Shown here: positions 6,771 to 8,959 of the stretch, piece by piece
Layout: every line of letters begins with the position of its first letter
How positions within the stretch are numbered: the stretch's first letter is position 1
From: Anaerolineae bacterium
GTDB lineage: Bacteria > Chloroflexota > Anaerolineae > B4-G1 > DUEL01
Length of the DNA: 8,959 bases
Assembly (NCBI GenBank): GCA_016926575.1
Contig: JAFGOJ010000270.1
Span: 1-8,959, forward strand
Direction: 5' to 3'
Notes under the pieces: model-generated
The model's input: the letters and a program-made list of their open reading frames with translations, nothing else
What the model was told of the DNA's origin: nothing
The model's database searches: none
Position numbers and translations under genes: made by a program

Positions 6771-6798
6771 ATTATACCACCTCGCAAGACGGGGACAA
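6771..6798 (-). promoter_or_regulatory. Predicted promoter of the DUF2723 gene, overlapping the upstream stop codon
   Basis: On the minus strand a perfect -10 TATAAT (6776-6771) is preceded by a 16-bp spacer and TTGTCC (6798-6793, 4 of 6 matches). The TAA stop of the AlkZ-related gene lies inside the TATAAT. A start near 6764 would leave only about 3 nt before the TTG codon at 6761. The downstream genes may therefore be expressed independently of the AlkZ-related gene. Confidence 0.5.
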
Positions 6799-7653
6799 GG
6801 AGAGGAACTGCGCCTGCGTCTCTCCGCTCATTTCCACCTCCCGCACGCTCCCCTCATCGAGCAGTGCTTCCAGCGTGCGATCCAATTCCCACCCCGTCCA
6901 CTTGAGGACGTGGAATACCTTCTCGATCATCTTCCGGTCGGCCGCGACGACGTTGTCGAGGTAGCGCTGCACCAACGTCCGCCGCGCCTCGCCGCGCTTG
7001 ATCGCGCGCGCCTGCTCGGGGATTTCGGGGAACCAGCGCTGGAAGAGCTCGTAATAGAAGGCGTAGTTCCACGCGCCGGCGCTGGCCACGCCGACCGGCA
7101 CCACTTTCAGCCCCACCTGCAGCTCGACCAGCGCCCGGTCGAAGCGTGCCTTGGCGCTGTCGGCGCTCATGCGCGCCTCGCGCCGCAGGCGGACGGTGTC
7201 GAGCGGGCCGTGTTCGAGGATCGCTTCGTAGATGGCTTTGGCCTCGGCGGTCAGCTTGCCATCTTGGTATTCGGTGAGGTAGTCGTCCAAAGACCCGAAG
7301 TTGTCTGTACAGGCGTACACACTCGGGAGCAAGTCGAGCGACACCATCGTCGCCCGCCGACGCAGCAGCTTCCCATAATACCACCACCGCTTGTCCAGCG
7401 ACTCGTCCTTCCAGCCCCAGCTCTTGCCGATGTCGGGGTCGTCGTGCGCGTTCGGCACGTCCCGCACCCGCCCCGCAATGGCATGGAAGAGGCTGGGCGT
7501 TTCCACGTCTTTGATCGGCCAGAAATGACAAAACCCGACCTCGTCGATGAACACCCGCGCCTCCTCGACCGTCCCAACGCGACGCTCGCGCGTGCGCCGG
7601 TAATTGTACGCCCGCTGCGCAGCAACCCATTCCTTCGATATACCCTCGACCAT
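6772..7653 (-). CDS. AlkZ-related winged-helix protein (YcaQ/AlkZ superfamily)
   Basis: The 293-residue protein resembles the AlkZ-related branch of the HTH_42 (YcaQ/AlkZ) superfamily. Characterised members are DNA glycosylases that unhook interstrand crosslinks or remove bulky alkyl adducts. Recognisable stretches are ISKEWVAAQRAYNYRRTRER (5-24), DEVGFCHFWPIKDVETPSLF (37-56), SLDKRWWYYGKLLRRRATMV (85-104), GPLDTVRLRREARMSADSAK (149-168, winged-helix-like) and YLDNVVAADRKMIEKVFHVL (231-250). The segment GFCHFWPI aligns with the region of the catalytic Q-x-Q or Q-x-D motif of AlkZ/YcaQ, but has His43 and Trp45 in those places, so glycosylase activity is doubtful. The ATG at 7653 is chosen because AGGAGG lies 9 nt upstream. 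The frame continues upstream to 7725, but that stretch covers the promoter and repeat and has no family similarity. It is divergent from the gene at 7716, with 62 bp between start codons. The family call is fairly firm; the function is open. Confidence 0.8.
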   Translation of the reverse strand: MVEGISKEWVAAQRAYNYRRTRERRVGTVEEARVFIDEVGFCHFWPIKDVETPSLFHAIAGRVRDVPNAHDDPDIGKSWGWKDESLDKRWWYYGKLLRRRATMVSLDLLPSVYACTDNFGSLDDYLTEYQDGKLTAEAKAIYEAILEHGPLDTVRLRREARMSADSAKARFDRALVELQVGLKVVPVGVASAGAWNYAFYYELFQRWFPEIPEQARAIKRGEARRTLVQRYLDNVVAADRKMIEKVFHVLKWTGWELDRTLEALLDEGSVREVEMSGETQAQFLSLSPSCEVV

Positions 7654-7655
7654 CC

Positions 7656-7676
7656 CCACCTGCCTCCTGCCTCCTG
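7656..7676 (-). repeat. Three tandem heptamers forming the Shine-Dalgarno of the AlkZ-related gene
   Basis: On the minus strand the leader holds CAGGAGG (7676-7670), CAGGAGG (7669-7663) and CAGGTGG (7662-7656), followed by GG and the ATG. The middle copy provides AGGAGG at the ideal 9-nt spacing; the other two place Shine-Dalgarno-like cores at 16 and 2 nt. Gain or loss of one unit would not change the reading frame but could change translation efficiency. Confidence 0.6.
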
Positions 7677-7680
7677 TCCC

Positions 7681-7709
7681 TTGTGCTCCGCACCCGCTTG
7701 GATTATACT
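7681..7709 (+). promoter_or_regulatory. Predicted promoter of the rightward membrane-protein gene
   Basis: TTGTGC (7681-7686, 3 of 6 matches) is 17 bp upstream of TATACT (7704-7709, 5 of 6). Transcription would begin at about 7716, exactly the A of the ATG, so the mRNA would be leaderless; there is no Shine-Dalgarno. The -10 shares its TATA core with the opposite-strand -10 in the near-palindrome GGATTATACTCC (7700-7711). Confidence 0.45.
7702..7707 (-). promoter_or_regulatory. -10 element of the AlkZ-related gene
   Basis: A perfect TATAAT on the minus strand would start transcription near 7695 and give a leader of about 42 nt containing the heptamer Shine-Dalgarno repeats. No good -35 is visible: the best hexamer at 18-bp spacing, TCAAGA at 7731-7726, matches only 3 of 6. 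The same bases serve the opposite strand (see the next entry). Confidence 0.5.
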
Positions 7710-7715
7710 CCCTAT

Positions 7716-8959
7716 ATGCACCCAATCTTGACCCATCTGAAATCCATACCTCGGCGGGACGAGACGTGGCTTTTCATGAGCTTCGCCGCGCTCTACGCCC
7801 TGACTGCCGGTCACCTGCTCAAATACCCCTCTGTCGCTCCCTACTACGTTTACCTGGCCGAGTCGTTCTTGCAAGGGCACACGTATCTGGTAACGATGCC
7901 GCCCACCGCCTACGACCTGATGCGCTTCGGTGGGCAGTTGTACGTGCCCGGCGGCCCCCTGCCGACGCTGGCCTTCATCCCCTTCGTCCTGCTGCGTGGG
8001 ACGCCCGTCGGCTTCCCCGATGCCGCCGTGACTTGCGTCTGGGGCGCACTGAACGTAACGCTGGTCTACGTCCTCCTGGGGCGGCTGGGGCGCTGGGCCC
8101 CCATCACCCGTGCCGCCCGCCTGGCGCTGACCGTTGTCTTCGGCCTGGGCACACCCTTCTGGTACGTGACCGCGCTGGGCAACGTCTGGTCCACCGCCCA
8201 CGTCTGCGCGGTGACCTTCGTCTGTCTCTACGCCATCGAGGTGCTAGGGCAGAACCGCCCTCTGCTGGCCGGATTGTGGCTCGGATTGGCCGGGCTGGCC
8301 CGCCCGACGTGCTGGTTCGGCTTCCCCTTCGCGCTCGTGTTGCTGCTGGCGGAAAGCTGGCCGCAACGCAACCTGCGCCAGATGGCTGTGAAGAGCGCGG
8401 CCTTCGGCGCAGCTCTGGCGGCGTGTGTGGGCGTGGCCCTGCTCTACAACGCGGCCCGCTTCGGCAGCGCGTTCGACTTCGGCTACGCCTACGTCGACGG
8501 AGCGCCGGCCCTCGTCGCGGACCAGGCGCTCTACGGAAGCTTCAACCTGCGCTTCGCACCGCACAACCTGCGCACGATGCTCCTCGGCCTGCCGCTGCGC
8601 GCGGAGCGCTTCCCATGGCTCGTCCCCGACGCTACGGGAATGAGCATCTTCATCGTCACCCCGCTGCTTGTGTACCTGTTCAAGTCGATCCGGCGACAGC
8701 CCCTGGTCGCAGCGGCCTGGCTGGCCGTGCTGAGCGTCAGCCTGCCGCTGGCACTCTACCACAACACCGGCGCGCACCAGTTTGGCTACCGCTACATCCT
8801 CGATTGGCTGCCGATTGGGTTGGTTTTGGTCTCCACCGGTATGGACGGCCAGATGAACCGGTGGAAGGCCCTGCTCGTTGGCGCGTCGGTGCTGGTCAAC
8901 CTGGCCGGCGTGCTGTGGATCTACCCCAACGCCACCCTCTTCGGCGAGCCGTGGCACTA
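7716..8959 (+). CDS. Polytopic GT-C-like membrane protein, probable glycosyltransferase (3' end beyond window)
   Basis: An open frame from ATG 7716 continues without a stop for 414 codons and leaves the window. The protein has about eight or more hydrophobic segments. An outer loop follows the first one: YYVYLAESFLQGHTYL (43-58) and YDLMRFGGQLYVPGGPLPTL (66-85). Later come GLARPTCWFGFPF (193-205), LYNAARFGSAFDFGYAY (243-259) and HQFGYRYILDWLP (354-366). The plan of a first-loop segment, 'LARPT' and 'RFGSxFxFGY' recalls GT-C membrane glycosyltransferases of the ArnT/PMT-like kind found in Actinobacteria and Chloroflexota. No exact family or substrate can be assigned, and a clear catalytic Asp pair is not obvious. 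The ATG has no Shine-Dalgarno and lies 6 nt after TATACT, suggesting a leaderless mRNA; the next ATG at 7776 also lacks one. It is divergent from the AlkZ-related gene. The C-terminus is unseen. Confidence 0.75.
   Translation, partial: MHPILTHLKSIPRRDETWLFMSFAALYALTAGHLLKYPSVAPYYVYLAESFLQGHTYLVTMPPTAYDLMRFGGQLYVPGGPLPTLAFIPFVLLRGTPVGFPDAAVTCVWGALNVTLVYVLLGRLGRWAPITRAARLALTVVFGLGTPFWYVTALGNVWSTAHVCAVTFVCLYAIEVLGQNRPLLAGLWLGLAGLARPTCWFGFPFALVLLLAESWPQRNLRQMAVKSAAFGAALAACVGVALLYNAARFGSAFDFGYAYVDGAPALVADQALYGSFNLRFAPHNLRTMLLGLPLRAERFPWLVPDATGMSIFIVTPLLVYLFKSIRRQPLVAAAWLAVLSVSLPLALYHNTGAHQFGYRYILDWLPIGLVLVSTGMDGQMNRWKALLVGASVLVNLAGVLWIYPNATLFGEPWH

Noticed and set aside
7717..7727. 11-bp match TGCACCCAATC shared with the ssb leader ORF (minus strand, near 2098-2108)
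   Set aside because: With some 18 kb of sequence counting both strands, dozens of 11-bp matches are expected by chance.
7251..8957. Long minus-strand frames opposite the rightward membrane-protein gene
   Set aside because: They are Gln/Arg/His-rich shadows. The plus strand has an unbroken frame to the window edge with membrane segments and GT-C-like motifs.

Overview
The window is GC-rich (roughly two thirds G+C by eye) and bacterial. It carries five complete genes, one gene cut by the right edge and one probable 16-codon leader ORF. The protein set suggests a member of the Chloroflexota (Anaerolineae/Caldilineae-like). It includes an NFACT/RqcH protein, a short SSB, a DUF2723 membrane glycosyltransferase with beta-rich tail domains, an O-antigen ligase/polymerase-type membrane protein and an AlkZ-related winged-helix protein. 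The lineage call is an inference from family resemblance; no rRNA or other marker is present.

Layout. At the left edge, rqcH (6-1697, +) runs convergently into a short ssb gene (1710-2078, -), with only 12 bp between the stop codons. The ssb gene has a textbook sigma-70 promoter (2161-2189, -). Its transcribed leader contains a second, stronger Shine-Dalgarno and an out-of-frame 16-codon ORF that overlaps the ssb start. Upstream of this promoter, 2190-2314 is non-coding and holds three inverted repeats. Then, on the minus strand in transcription order, come an AlkZ-related protein (7653-6772), a DUF2723 GT-C protein (6761-3864) and an O-antigen ligase/polymerase family protein (3817-2315). 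Gaps of 10 and 46 bp separate them, so they could be one operon, but each of the two downstream genes also has its own promoter-like sequence. Divergent from the AlkZ-related gene, a polytopic GT-C-like membrane protein (7716 to the right edge, +) runs off the window.

How the genes may work together. The three membrane proteins fit assembly of surface glycan or glycoprotein: transfer of sugars from lipid-linked donors on the outer face of the membrane, and polymerisation or ligation of glycan. The AlkZ-related and SSB proteins concern DNA, and RqcH handles stalled ribosomes. I see no functional link between those three and the glycan genes beyond adjacency.

The most notable pattern is regulatory. 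All three membrane/glycan genes lack a Shine-Dalgarno and have a -10-like hexamer only 6-10 nt upstream of the start codon, which suggests leaderless or near-leaderless mRNAs. The two DNA-related genes have conventional leaders with Shine-Dalgarno sequences. The divergent promoter at 7700-7711 is nearly palindromic, so both strands may share one TATA core. I found no tRNA, rRNA, CRISPR array, insertion sequence or clear prophage signal, and no convincing new multi-gene system.
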